Shown: in pieces, positions 1 to 6,350 of the stretch
How positions within the stretch are numbered: position 1 is the stretch's first letter
Layout: every line of letters begins with the position of its first letter
Origin: Sphingomonas sanxanigenens
Lineage (GTDB): Bacteria; Pseudomonadota; Alphaproteobacteria; Sphingomonadales; Sphingomonadaceae
Direction of reading: 5' to 3'
Length of the DNA stretch: 61,777 bases
Assembly (NCBI GenBank): GCA_003240855.1
Contig: QFNN01000004.1
Location: 1 to 61,777 of the forward strand
Made by a program: the position numbers and the translations under genes
Notes under the pieces: generated by a model
What the model was told of the DNA's origin: nothing
The model's database searches: none
Seen by the model: the letters and a program-made list of their open reading frames with translations, nothing else

Positions 1-36
1 ATCTGCTCGTCCGTCAGCCAATACAGGTCGCTCAAA
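1..36 (-). CDS. IS5-family transposase, N-terminal fragment (runs off window)
   Basis: Only the first dozen codons are present. Reading the minus strand from a TTG at 36 gives MSDLYWLTDEQ, the characteristic N-terminus of the IS5-family transposases that begin with a DUF4096-type helix-turn-helix domain. An AAGGAG ribosome-binding site lies 8 nt upstream of the TTG. The catalytic DDE domain is outside the window, so whether the copy is intact cannot be judged. The start codon is non-ATG and inferred from the N-terminal match and the ribosome-binding site. Confidence 0.6.
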
Positions 37-96
37 TCCAGTCTCCTTGCGGAGCATGAATCAGATCGCAACGCCCATATCAATGGGTCCTGACCC
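1..96 (-). mobile_element. End of an IS5-family (IS427-like) insertion sequence
   Basis: The left edge of the window carries the 5' end of an insertion sequence. On the minus strand the terminal GGGTCAGGACCC-like end near 96 is followed about 60 bp later by the transposase start. The outer boundary is placed at 96, just before a TA dinucleotide at 97-98, because IS427-group elements usually duplicate TA; this is inferred and the other end lies outside the window. The insertion ends exactly where the neighbouring minus-strand ORF stops, so it appears to have cut that gene. Confidence 0.6.
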
Positions 97-443
97 TAAA
101 GCCGGACAAACCTCAGGCGATAGCGTTTGACATCGAATGCGCCGCTTTTCACGTAAGACAAGAATATCCCATATGAGATGGGCGTAATGAACGTATTTTT
201 TCGGCCATCCTTGGTGGCCGACGAATCCGCCAGTTGTTGAAGAAGATGATCTTCACCGTAACCGATCGAGATCGATCGGCGACTTTTTAGCGATCTCGAT
301 TTTTTTGTTAATTTATTGTGGTCCTTAGGATTTTTAATTGACCTTCGGCCCGAAGACCGAACGGAAAATTTTCGACCGCGAATGCTGGCATTGGCGTTCC
401 AGCCAATTATCGAGCCGCCCCCAAGGTAACCTCCTCGCGCCAT
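96..443 (-). CDS. Hypothetical protein, C-terminus probably cut by IS insertion
   Basis: This 115-residue basic protein begins MARGGYLGGGSIIGW, a glycine-rich opening seen in short uncharacterised alphaproteobacterial mobile-element proteins. The rest is Lys/Arg/Ser-rich and AT-richer than the chromosome (a run of T and A around 290-320), consistent with foreign origin. Its stop codon TAG (96-98) is formed at the edge of the IS end, so the native C-terminus has probably been replaced by a few junction codons. It starts 10 bp after the stop of the ribbon-helix-helix gene on the same strand, so the two likely form an operon. No function can be assigned. Confidence 0.45.
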   Translation of the reverse strand: MARGGYLGGGSIIGWNANASIRGRKFSVRSSGRRSIKNPKDHNKLTKKSRSLKSRRSISIGYGEDHLLQQLADSSATKDGRKNTFITPISYGIFLSYVKSGAFDVKRYRLRFVRL

Positions 444-453
444 ATCCAGTGGG

Positions 454-633
454 TTAGATCAATTGCGCTAACAAAACCCTGATCGCTTCCGGCCTCGATG
501 GCCCCGGCGACGGCTGGCGGGCAATCCAAGCATCGAGCGCCGCGAGCTGGTCGGGCTGCAGGCGGACCATCACCGGCACGCCCGATTGGCCTGGTCGTTT
601 GGGATTTTTGATATCAGAAGTTGCTCGCGTCAT
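454..633 (-). CDS. Small ribbon-helix-helix DNA-binding protein (59 aa)
   Basis: A 59-codon gene runs from ATG at 633 to TAA at 454. A Lys/Arg-rich leader is followed at about residues 19-26 by a beta-strand-like VPVMVRLQ, and then by two predicted helices (QLAALDAWIARQ and RPEAIRVLLAQL). This is the layout of a CopG/Arc-type ribbon-helix-helix repressor. Two TGATATCA palindromes sit at its 5' end, one just upstream of the ATG and one inside codons 6-9, as expected for autoregulation. It is probably the first gene of a two-gene minus-strand operon in the integrative element. It could be an antitoxin or an element-borne repressor; no toxin-like partner is recognisable. Confidence 0.65.
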   Translation of the reverse strand: MTRATSDIKNPKRPGQSGVPVMVRLQPDQLAALDAWIARQPSPGPSRPEAIRVLLAQLI

Positions 634-651
634 CTGATTCTGATATCAGAA
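608..651. promoter_or_regulatory. Twin palindrome operator of the RHH gene
   Basis: A 14-bp perfect palindrome, TTCTGATATCAGAA, lies at 638-651, directly upstream of the ribbon-helix-helix start codon. A second copy of its core, TGATATCA, lies at 609-616. The two cores are 32 bp apart centre to centre, about three helical turns, so dimers bound to both would face the same side of the DNA. The region also separates the minus-strand operon from the plus-strand gene starting at 720, so it may control both. Confidence 0.55.
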
Positions 652-719
652 CAGCGGATCGAGGGGAAGTTGGCGCTTCCGCCCCGATCCTAACCACAAC
701 CACCTGTTGCGAGGTGAAT

Positions 720-1013
720 ATGGCCGCTCATGCCTATAGCATACCCGCGCCCGAGCGCGCGACCAACGCTCCTGCTTCAATGCCAATCCGTACTCCCAGA
801 CCGACCGCGTTTCTCGACGATCTGGCCGGGCGGCTGGACGAAATGATCGGTCTACAGGCGATGATTGTTACAGCGGTCGAAGCTGATCGCGATCCCGATA
901 CGAATTTGACCCGGGCCCTGCAAGGGATGTGGACCATGCTCATTTCAGTCAAAGATCAACTGGATGAAGGGCATGGAGAACTGCTCCGGGAGCGTCGGAA
1001 TACGGCCCCCTAA
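720..1013 (+). CDS. Hypothetical protein of integrative element (97 aa)
   Basis: No family is recognised. The start ATG at 720 is preferred over the longer reading from 621 because GAGGTG sits 5 nt upstream and the extra N-terminal codons overlap the operator region. The product has a Pro/Ala-rich N-terminus and, from about residue 35, an acidic amphipathic helical part with FLDDLAGRLDEMIGLQ and MLISVKDQLDEGH, suggesting a small helical protein. There is no signal peptide or membrane segment. It reads away from the RHH gene and toward the integrase, as an accessory or regulatory gene of the element would. Confidence 0.5.
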   Translation: MAAHAYSIPAPERATNAPASMPIRTPRPTAFLDDLAGRLDEMIGLQAMIVTAVEADRDPDTNLTRALQGMWTMLISVKDQLDEGHGELLRERRNTAP

Positions 1014-1092
1014 CAATTCGACGAGTGCACGTCGAACTTCTTGCGCGCCGCCCGACATCGGTTTAGACGTGATCCCGTCGAAAGGAGTTCCG

Positions 1093-1626
1093 ATGTCGAA
1101 ATTGGATACGATGAAGAATCTGCGGGCAGGCGTCATCTATGGCGCCGCCCGCATCGCGCCAACCACGGCGCGGACTTGGGGGCTTGAGCTCGGCGAAACG
1201 CGCGTGGGAGGCTATCCCCGTTACTCCGTCGCAGATGCCGTCGCACTCGTGATTATGAGCGAACTGACGCACGGCATGTCGATGGCCGCTGCCCCCGCTC
1301 GTATCATCGTGAATAGCCTTCGCCCGCTCCTGCCCGAATTGATCGAGAAGGTTGTTGTCGAGCAGGAGTCGACGGGAAAATGGCGCTGGGAAGGTGGGCC
1401 GTTCGCGATCGTTACGGGAAGTCCTGGCAAATCCGGCTCTCGACCGCCCAGCACTTGGCTCAAGGTGGTCGACGGCAATGACGTTGGCTCGATCATCGCA
1501 GACCGCAACGCCGGCCTGACGCCCCTGATTCTCTCGCTGCAGCGGCTCATCAACCAGGGCATCTACCGCCTCGAGCGCGTGCTCGCGGGGGAGTTGGGCG
1601 CATATGAAGATGACGCGGGCGCGTAG
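1093..1626 (+). CDS. Putative MerR-like helix-turn-helix protein
   Basis: The 177-residue product starts at ATG 1093, which has AAAGGAG 6 nt upstream. The N-terminal 65 residues read like a winged-helix MerR-type segment: ATTARTWG-like helix, a GGYPRYSVADAV wing and a following helix rich in Met and Ala. The C-terminal half has no recognised domain but contains a predicted amphipathic helix ending in ELGAYEDD. It stops 2 nt before the start of the small HTH gene, so the two genes and the integrase are probably co-transcribed. The family assignment rests on pattern alone; a regulator of element excision is an inference from position. Confidence 0.5.
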   Translation: MSKLDTMKNLRAGVIYGAARIAPTTARTWGLELGETRVGGYPRYSVADAVALVIMSELTHGMSMAAAPARIIVNSLRPLLPELIEKVVVEQESTGKWRWEGGPFAIVTGSPGKSGSRPPSTWLKVVDGNDVGSIIADRNAGLTPLILSLQRLINQGIYRLERVLAGELGAYEDDAGA

Positions 1627-1628
1627 CC

Positions 1629-2021
1629 ATGGCGCGCCTGATGACAGCCAAGCAAGTTGCCGAGGAGTTCGGGATTCCGTCCGAACGCACCGTGCGCACG
1701 ATGCGCGCCGACGGCCTGCCGGCGGTACGCTTCGGCAAAGCATATCTCTTCGACCCCGACGACGTGCGGGGGTTCATAGCAAGCCGGAAGGTGACGACAT
1801 GCCGCGCCCGAACCGAGGTCCCTATCTCAACTTCGTCCGCGACCGTGGGCGCTGGTATATCCAATGGAGCGAAGCCGGGCGCACCCGGCAGCTCAGCACG
1901 GGCACTGGAGATAGCGAAGCGGCTCAAATCGCCCTCGCCGACTTCATCCGTGAACGCGAGCGAGCCAGCCGGCCGGCCGGGCCGCGTGATCCGAGCAGAT
2001 TTCCCATCGACGACGCGCTAG
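1629..2021 (+). CDS. Excisionase-like HTH protein (overlaps integrase out of frame)
   Basis: The first 55 residues are a clear MerR/AlpA-type excisionase helix-turn-helix: MTAKQVAEEFGIPSERTVRTM, a short wing and DPDDVRGFIASRK, the fold used by small DNA-bending excisionases next to tyrosine recombinases. The frame does not stop there. It runs on to 2021, overlapping the integrase by 223 nt in another frame, and this tail is Ser/Ala/Pro-rich and looks like chance coding. Either the mature protein carries an unusual C-terminal extension or translation ends or shifts near the integrase start at 1799. The N-terminal assignment is solid; the true C-terminus is uncertain. Confidence 0.6.
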   Translation: MARLMTAKQVAEEFGIPSERTVRTMRADGLPAVRFGKAYLFDPDDVRGFIASRKVTTCRARTEVPISTSSATVGAGISNGAKPGAPGSSARALEIAKRLKSPSPTSSVNASEPAGRPGRVIRADFPSTTR

Positions 2022-2935
2022 CGCTTTACGGGCAAGAACACGCGCCCACCACCGCCGACCGTGCCCGTATCGGTTACGCCATAGCCGCGCTGGTGCCCTT
2101 CTGGGGCGAACGAATGGTGGGGGACGTGATCCGTGAAACATGCCGCGCATATAGCCGTGAGCGGGGCAAAGCGCCTGGCACGATCCGCCGTGAATTGGCG
2201 ACCCTACGAGCCGCAATCAACTATGCGAAGGATGAAGGGCGGATCACCTATGCTCCGACCGTTCATCTGCCGCCGAAGCCCGAGGGTAAAGATCGCTGGC
2301 TGCGACGTTCGGAAGTCGCGGCGCTGCTCAACGCCGCGCGTAGGGGCCATGCAAGCACTCGCGCCTATTTGCCGCTCTTCATCCTGATTGCCCTCTATAC
2401 CGGCGCGCGGAAGGGAGCGATCCTTGAACTGCGCTGGCCACAGGTGGATTTCGAGCGCGAGCGGATCAACTTCAATCCGCCCGATCGGCAACGAACATCG
2501 AAGGGACGGGCGCACCAGCCGATTCCCAAGCGCCTTCTTACCTTCCTACGTCTCGCGCGACGCCGAGGCACGGATCTTGGTTACGTCCTCCACCGCGACG
2601 GGGCGAAGCTGGGTAACATGAAGCGAGCCTTCAACAGCGCGTGCATCGAGGCTGGCTTGTCGAAGCCGGCGTTGGTGCGGGCGATCGATAGCGACGGCAG
2701 GGCGATCATGGTGCCTAAATTCGACGAGGACGGCGCGCCGATCCTGCGGCATGAAATATCGCCCCACACGCTACGCCATACCTGCGGCACCTGGCTCGCC
2801 CAACAGGGCGTGCCGCTCGACAAGATAGGCGGATGGCTGGGCCACTCCGACGCGCGGACGACGCAGCTTTACGCGCACCATCACCCGGCCTTCATGGAAG
2901 AAGCACGCAAGGCGGCAGATAGGAGGAAGGCATGA
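1799..2935 (+). CDS. Tyrosine-type site-specific recombinase (integrase)
   Basis: The 378-residue protein has an N-terminal DNA-binding part (YLNFVRDRGRWYIQW) and a SAM-like core-binding domain at about residues 60-160. The catalytic domain follows with Arg204 (TGARKG), the HTLRH box (His323, Arg326), His349 (GHSD) and the nucleophile Tyr358. The active-site set appears complete. The start at ATG 1799 follows GGAAGG. The gene ends about 107 bp before the tRNA-Pro 3' fragment, so it is the element's own integrase and that fragment its probable target. Direct repeats of TATGTCCG just after the stop are candidate arm-type binding sites. Confidence 0.9.
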   Translation: MPRPNRGPYLNFVRDRGRWYIQWSEAGRTRQLSTGTGDSEAAQIALADFIRERERASRPAGPRDPSRFPIDDALALYGQEHAPTTADRARIGYAIAALVPFWGERMVGDVIRETCRAYSRERGKAPGTIRRELATLRAAINYAKDEGRITYAPTVHLPPKPEGKDRWLRRSEVAALLNAARRGHASTRAYLPLFILIALYTGARKGAILELRWPQVDFERERINFNPPDRQRTSKGRAHQPIPKRLLTFLRLARRRGTDLGYVLHRDGAKLGNMKRAFNSACIEAGLSKPALVRAIDSDGRAIMVPKFDEDGAPILRHEISPHTLRHTCGTWLAQQGVPLDKIGGWLGHSDARTTQLYAHHHPAFMEEARKAADRRKA

Positions 2936-3041
2936 CACGTCCGAGTTATGTCCGTGCTATGTCCGCTTGTTCGCGTCACGTTCACGGCAACAAAGCGGGA
3001 ACGAGAGCCGAAAAGCCGCGGAAAACGCCGCGCTCTGGGTT

Positions 3042-3086
3042 TTCGGGAGGCAGGGGCCGGAGGTTCGAATCCTCTCTCCCCGACCA
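3042..3086 (+). other. att site: displaced 3' half of tRNA-Pro(CGG)
   Basis: From the anticodon loop (TTCGGGA) through the T arm (GGAGG-TTCGAAT-CCTCT) to the acceptor CTCCCCG, discriminator A and CCA, this matches the 3' half of an alphaproteobacterial tRNA-Pro(CGG). The 5' half is absent: upstream bases cannot form the anticodon stem, the D arm or a CGGGGAG acceptor strand. Integration of an element into a tRNA 3' end leaves this signature, with the restored tRNA at the opposite end, here beyond position 1. The element-chromosome boundary is therefore at about 3086. Confidence 0.7.
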
Positions 3087-3087
3087 A

Positions 3088-4026
3088 TTAATTCTCTGAT
3101 TTCCGCCGTTGCGGCGTCATCCATCGGGGTTTGTCGCGCTCGTCGCGCAGGCCGGCCGCCCAGCCCGACAGCGCATAGCCGAACTGGCGCCATGCCCGCC
3201 GCAACGCAAAACGGCGGACGGCGATCAGCAATGCCGCAGGCGCACCGCACCATAGCAAGGCCGGTTTCGTGTCGCGGATGACGTTGATCTTGTTCCGCTC
3301 GTCGAGGAAAACGGAGAGGCGCGACCTTGCCGTCACGCCCGCCGCCGCGCCCGTCGTCGTGCCTTGCAGGTGGAGCACCTTCGCATCGGGGGCGAAGCCG
3401 AGCCGCAGCCCCAGCGCGCGGGCGCGCTCGAACCATTCGATTTCCTCGCAGTAGAGAAAATAATCCTCGCGCATCGGCCCCGCCGTCGCGAGGAAGGCGC
3501 GGCTGACGAGCATCGACGCGCCGTGGATATAGGTCATCTTCCGTTCGACCGCCGCCGCGTCGATGGGGTCGGCGAGCGTGCGGCCCCAGCCGATCGATTC
3601 GGAGCGCGCCAGCTCCGGCTGCCAGCGCCCGCCATAGGCCTGGACGCGCCCGTCAGGCAGATAGAGCGTCGCGCCCGCCGCCTGCACGTCGCCCTGCGCC
3701 AGCCGCGCGAGCAGGGCCGCCAGCGCGCCGGGATCGGGGCGCGTATCGGGATTGAGCACCCACCAGGCGTCGGCGTCGGGGCTGGCGTCGAGGCAGCGAT
3801 TGACGCCCCCGGCATAGCCCGGATTGTCGGCGGCGATCAGCATGACGTCCTGCCCGCCGGGAAGCTGCGCCGGGATCGCGGCGCGCATCGCCTCGCACGC
3901 TGCGTCGCCGCCATTTTCGCAGATGACGACCTGATAGTCGGCATGAGTCAGCCCCGCGATCGCATCGAGGCAGGATCTAATGTCCTCGATGTTGCGGAAG
4001 GCGACGATGCAGATGGCGACCTTGAT
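3088..4026 (-). CDS. Family 2 glycosyltransferase (rhamnosyltransferase-like), ATC start
   Basis: This is a GT-A fold glycosyltransferase: N-terminal VAICIVAF strand, a DNPGYAGGVN box, NPDTRPDPG carrying the metal-binding Asp pair, and EDYFLYCEEIEWFER in the acceptor region. It resembles WbbL/RfbF-type rhamnosyltransferases (312 aa). No ATG, GTG or TTG in this frame precedes the conserved N-terminus. The only well-placed initiator is ATC at 4026, 7 nt after AAGGAG; an ATG at 3888 would remove the first beta strand and the nucleotide pocket. It follows the next glycosyltransferase by 1 nt and ends 1 bp from the att fragment, the last gene of the operon. Confidence 0.8.
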   Translation of the reverse strand: MKVAICIVAFRNIEDIRSCLDAIAGLTHADYQVVICENGGDAACEAMRAAIPAQLPGGQDVMLIAADNPGYAGGVNRCLDASPDADAWWVLNPDTRPDPGALAALLARLAQGDVQAAGATLYLPDGRVQAYGGRWQPELARSESIGWGRTLADPIDAAAVERKMTYIHGASMLVSRAFLATAGPMREDYFLYCEEIEWFERARALGLRLGFAPDAKVLHLQGTTTGAAAGVTARSRLSVFLDERNKINVIRDTKPALLWCGAPAALLIAVRRFALRRAWRQFGYALSGWAAGLRDERDKPRWMTPQRRKSEN

Positions 4027-4027
4027 G

Positions 4028-4900
4028 TCAGCGCTCCTTGAAAAAGAGCCGGTGGGCGTCGGCGAAGCGCCACAGCCGCAGCCGGGCGAGCGTGCAGAGC
4101 GCGGCGATCCGTTCGCGCCCGTTCGTCAGCCGGTCGCTGGCGAAGATGCGCGGCGCATGCGCCACGATCGATACGGGCATCAGCCAGGCGCGGACGAGCC
4201 AGGCCAGCCGCCCTCGCGCCGTGCCAGACGACAGCTTGTATGTTTCGGCGTTGATCCGACGCCACTTTCCGATCAACGCCGGCCAGTCGCGCCGCGCCGG
4301 ATGGCCGACGACCGCGCCCGGCGCATAGCCGATGCGATAGCCAGCGTCGCGCGCGCGCAGGCACCATTCAAGATCCTCCGACACGCCGACGCGAAAGCCG
4401 CCGACCTTGTCGAACAGCGCGCGGGGACAGAAGAGGTTGGCGGTGACGGTGAAGCCCTTGCGGCGGACATAATCCTCATTGTCGAAGGCGAAAACCTGCT
4501 CGAACGCCTCGGCCCCGCTCTTCGGCCCTTCGCTGTCCAGCGTCACCACCATTCGCCCGCCGACAAAGTCATGCGCGTCGAGCGCCTTCACGCCCTCGGC
4601 CAGCCAGTCGGCATCGGGGATGCAGTCCGAATCGGTGAAGGCCAGAATGGCGCCCTGCGACGCGGCGACGCCGGCGTTGCGCGCTGGCCCGGCGCCCCGC
4701 TCCGTCGCGATCACCAGCCGCGCGCGGCCCGCGACGACGGCCGCGATCGCCTCTTCGCCCTGCGGCGAATTATTGTCGGCGACGACGATCTCATAATCCG
4801 CATGCGGCCAGCTCTGCGCGACGAGCGCAGCCAGGCAGCGGTCGAGCGGCGCGGGATCGCCATAATGCGGCACGACGACACTGACCGTGGGGCGGGACAT
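4028..4900 (-). CDS. Family 2 glycosyltransferase
   Basis: A 290-residue GT-A transferase: SVVVPHYGDPAPLDRCL at the N-terminus, ADNNSP, RGAGPARNAG, the metal-binding FTDSDCIPD and the SEDLEWCLRARDAG acceptor helix. The C-terminal 70 residues form a hydrophobic/basic tail that could sit on the membrane. ATG 4900 was chosen because it begins directly before the conserved first strand; a start at 4945 would overlap the VOC gene. It lies in the ACP/MBOAT operon, so it probably adds a sugar to a lipid-linked or exported glycan that the operon decorates. Donor and acceptor are not predictable. Confidence 0.85.
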   Translation of the reverse strand: MSRPTVSVVVPHYGDPAPLDRCLAALVAQSWPHADYEIVVADNNSPQGEEAIAAVVAGRARLVIATERGAGPARNAGVAASQGAILAFTDSDCIPDADWLAEGVKALDAHDFVGGRMVVTLDSEGPKSGAEAFEQVFAFDNEDYVRRKGFTVTANLFCPRALFDKVGGFRVGVSEDLEWCLRARDAGYRIGYAPGAVVGHPARRDWPALIGKWRRINAETYKLSSGTARGRLAWLVRAWLMPVSIVAHAPRIFASDRLTNGRERIAALCTLARLRLWRFADAHRLFFKER

Positions 4901-4910
4901 TGCGCCGCGC

Positions 4911-5330
4911 TCAGCCTTTCCAGTCCGCGGGAAGCGGCTGGACATATTCCACGATCACCCCGCGCGTCGCCGCCGGCGTCAGGAAATTGCACAGGAAGGG
5001 GCCCGCGCCTTTCACCGGCTCGGGTTCCAGCATGCGCAGCCCCTGCGCCTCGAACGCGGCGGCGACTGCGGCGAGATCGGGCACCTCGAAGGCGAGATGG
5101 TGGAGCCCGCCCGCGCCCTTGTTGAACTTGAGCAGCGGGCCGCCGTCGGGGATCACGAACTCGACCGGCGATCCGCTAACGGCATGGGTGAAGATGCACA
5201 GCGCGTGAAATTGCGGCACATAGCCGCGATAGGCTTCACTGAGGCCGAGCGTCGCCATCATCGCCAGCGCGGTTTCCTCGTCGGGCTGGATGACGCCGAC
5301 ATGATGGAGCGGGGCGTTGACGGGCATCAT
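4911..5330 (-). CDS. VOC-family (glyoxalase / methylmalonyl-CoA epimerase-like) protein
   Basis: The 139-residue protein has the two paired beta-alpha-beta modules of the vicinal oxygen chelate fold. His9 (LHHVGV) and His97/98 of GLHHLAFEV are likely metal ligands, and VEF and VIVEYVQP are the usual Glu-bearing strands. The pattern is closest to methylmalonyl-CoA epimerase-type members. Its ATG overlaps the stop of the SGNH gene by 4 nt, so it is translationally coupled. In this operon an epimerase or isomerase acting on the ACP-bound acyl group would make sense, but that is inference; a lyase or resistance role cannot be excluded. Confidence 0.75.
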   Translation of the reverse strand: MMPVNAPLHHVGVIQPDEETALAMMATLGLSEAYRGYVPQFHALCIFTHAVSGSPVEFVIPDGGPLLKFNKGAGGLHHLAFEVPDLAAVAAAFEAQGLRMLEPEPVKGAGPFLCNFLTPAATRGVIVEYVQPLPADWKG

Positions 5331-6340
5331 GGGTGCTTCTCCAGCGCGGCGGCGACGGGCTCGACCAGCCAGTCAGTCAGGATCGTCGCGCCATGCGCGG
5401 TCAGGTGGCCGTAATCGGCGTACCATTCGCCATGCGGCGCAAGGAAGGACGCATTCCACAGCGGGCCGAACTGAGTGTAAAAGGCTTGCTCCTGCACCGC
5501 CGCCGGGCCGGTATGATATGGCAGCGCGAGAAACACGACGGGGATGCCGCGCGCTTTCGCCGCCGCGACGATCCGGCGCGTAAAGTGGCGTTCGTCGCCA
5601 AACTCCACATCGGCGAGCGCCGCGGGCAGGAAAGGCGGATGCATCCCCCGCTCCAGCTTGCGGACACCGCGATCAAGCTCGGCGGGCGAAGCGGGCAGGG
5701 TGGCGTTCTTGATCGAACCGTCGGGCATCACGACGTCGCCTGTCGTATCGACGGAGCTGCCGGCATAGCGCGCCGGATCGAAGCTCTTGGTCAGCCCCGT
5801 TGCGCCCGGCATCAGATCGGCGGCGAACAGATAGAGTTGGCGGAAGGGCAGATAGGCGAGATCGGGCAGATAGTTGATGTTGCCGAAATAGCCGGGGTTC
5901 GCGACCATCGCGCGCGGCGCGATATATTTGAACGCCGAATGGCCGAAGCGCGACGGCTTTTCGATCACGCCGATGACCAGCAGCTTCGGCCGCTTGGTTT
6001 TCAGCATTTCCTCGACGATCACGTCGTTGATGTTGCGCCCCGTCTCGGGCAGCGAGAAGTTCACGACGTTGGACGGCAGGCCGCGCTTCGCCAACGCTGC
6101 GCCCAGTTGCGGCGCGTTGATCCCCGCGCCGATGCGCGACGGACCGATGAACGCGACGTCGATCGGCGTCGGATCATAATGGATGCGTTCGTAAATCCAG
6201 CGCGCGCGCGCATGGATGGTGTCGTCGAGCAATTGCCAGCGCTGATAGCTGTTCTCGGGGAGCAGCGAAGCGCCGATGGCGAGCAGCAGCGACGTCGCGA
6301 GGATCGCGATCAGTTTCCGGCCGGCATGAAGTCGCATCAT
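5327..6340 (-). CDS. SGNH-like partner of MBOAT acyltransferase, membrane-anchored
   Basis: A 337-residue protein with one N-terminal membrane segment (about residues 9-27, LIAILATSLLLAIGASLL) and a periplasmic SGNH/GDSL-type domain. Block I is IGPSR with candidate nucleophile Ser68, and the C-terminal D-Y-G-H (Asp309/His312) fits the catalytic DxxH. AlgJ/AlgX, PatB and DltD-like proteins pair with MBOAT transporters in this way to move acyl groups onto an extracellular glycan. It begins 10 bp after the MBOAT stop and overlaps the VOC gene by 4 nt. Sequence similarity to the named families is weak; the role rests on motifs and gene pairing. Confidence 0.75.
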   Translation of the reverse strand: MMRLHAGRKLIAILATSLLLAIGASLLPENSYQRWQLLDDTIHARARWIYERIHYDPTPIDVAFIGPSRIGAGINAPQLGAALAKRGLPSNVVNFSLPETGRNINDVIVEEMLKTKRPKLLVIGVIEKPSRFGHSAFKYIAPRAMVANPGYFGNINYLPDLAYLPFRQLYLFAADLMPGATGLTKSFDPARYAGSSVDTTGDVVMPDGSIKNATLPASPAELDRGVRKLERGMHPPFLPAALADVEFGDERHFTRRIVAAAKARGIPVVFLALPYHTGPAAVQEQAFYTQFGPLWNASFLAPHGEWYADYGHLTAHGATILTDWLVEPVAAALEKHP

Positions 6341-6350
6341 CCCGGCTTCC

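Noticed and set aside
3000..3086. Complete tRNA-Pro gene
   Set aside because: Only the 3' half folds; the upstream bases cannot form the anticodon stem, D arm or acceptor strand.
2881..3436. Minus-strand ORFs with GERGFEPP and GERIRTSGP peptides
   Set aside because: These are the well-known false translations of the reverse strand of tRNA genes; they arise from the tRNA-Pro 3' fragment at 3042-3086.
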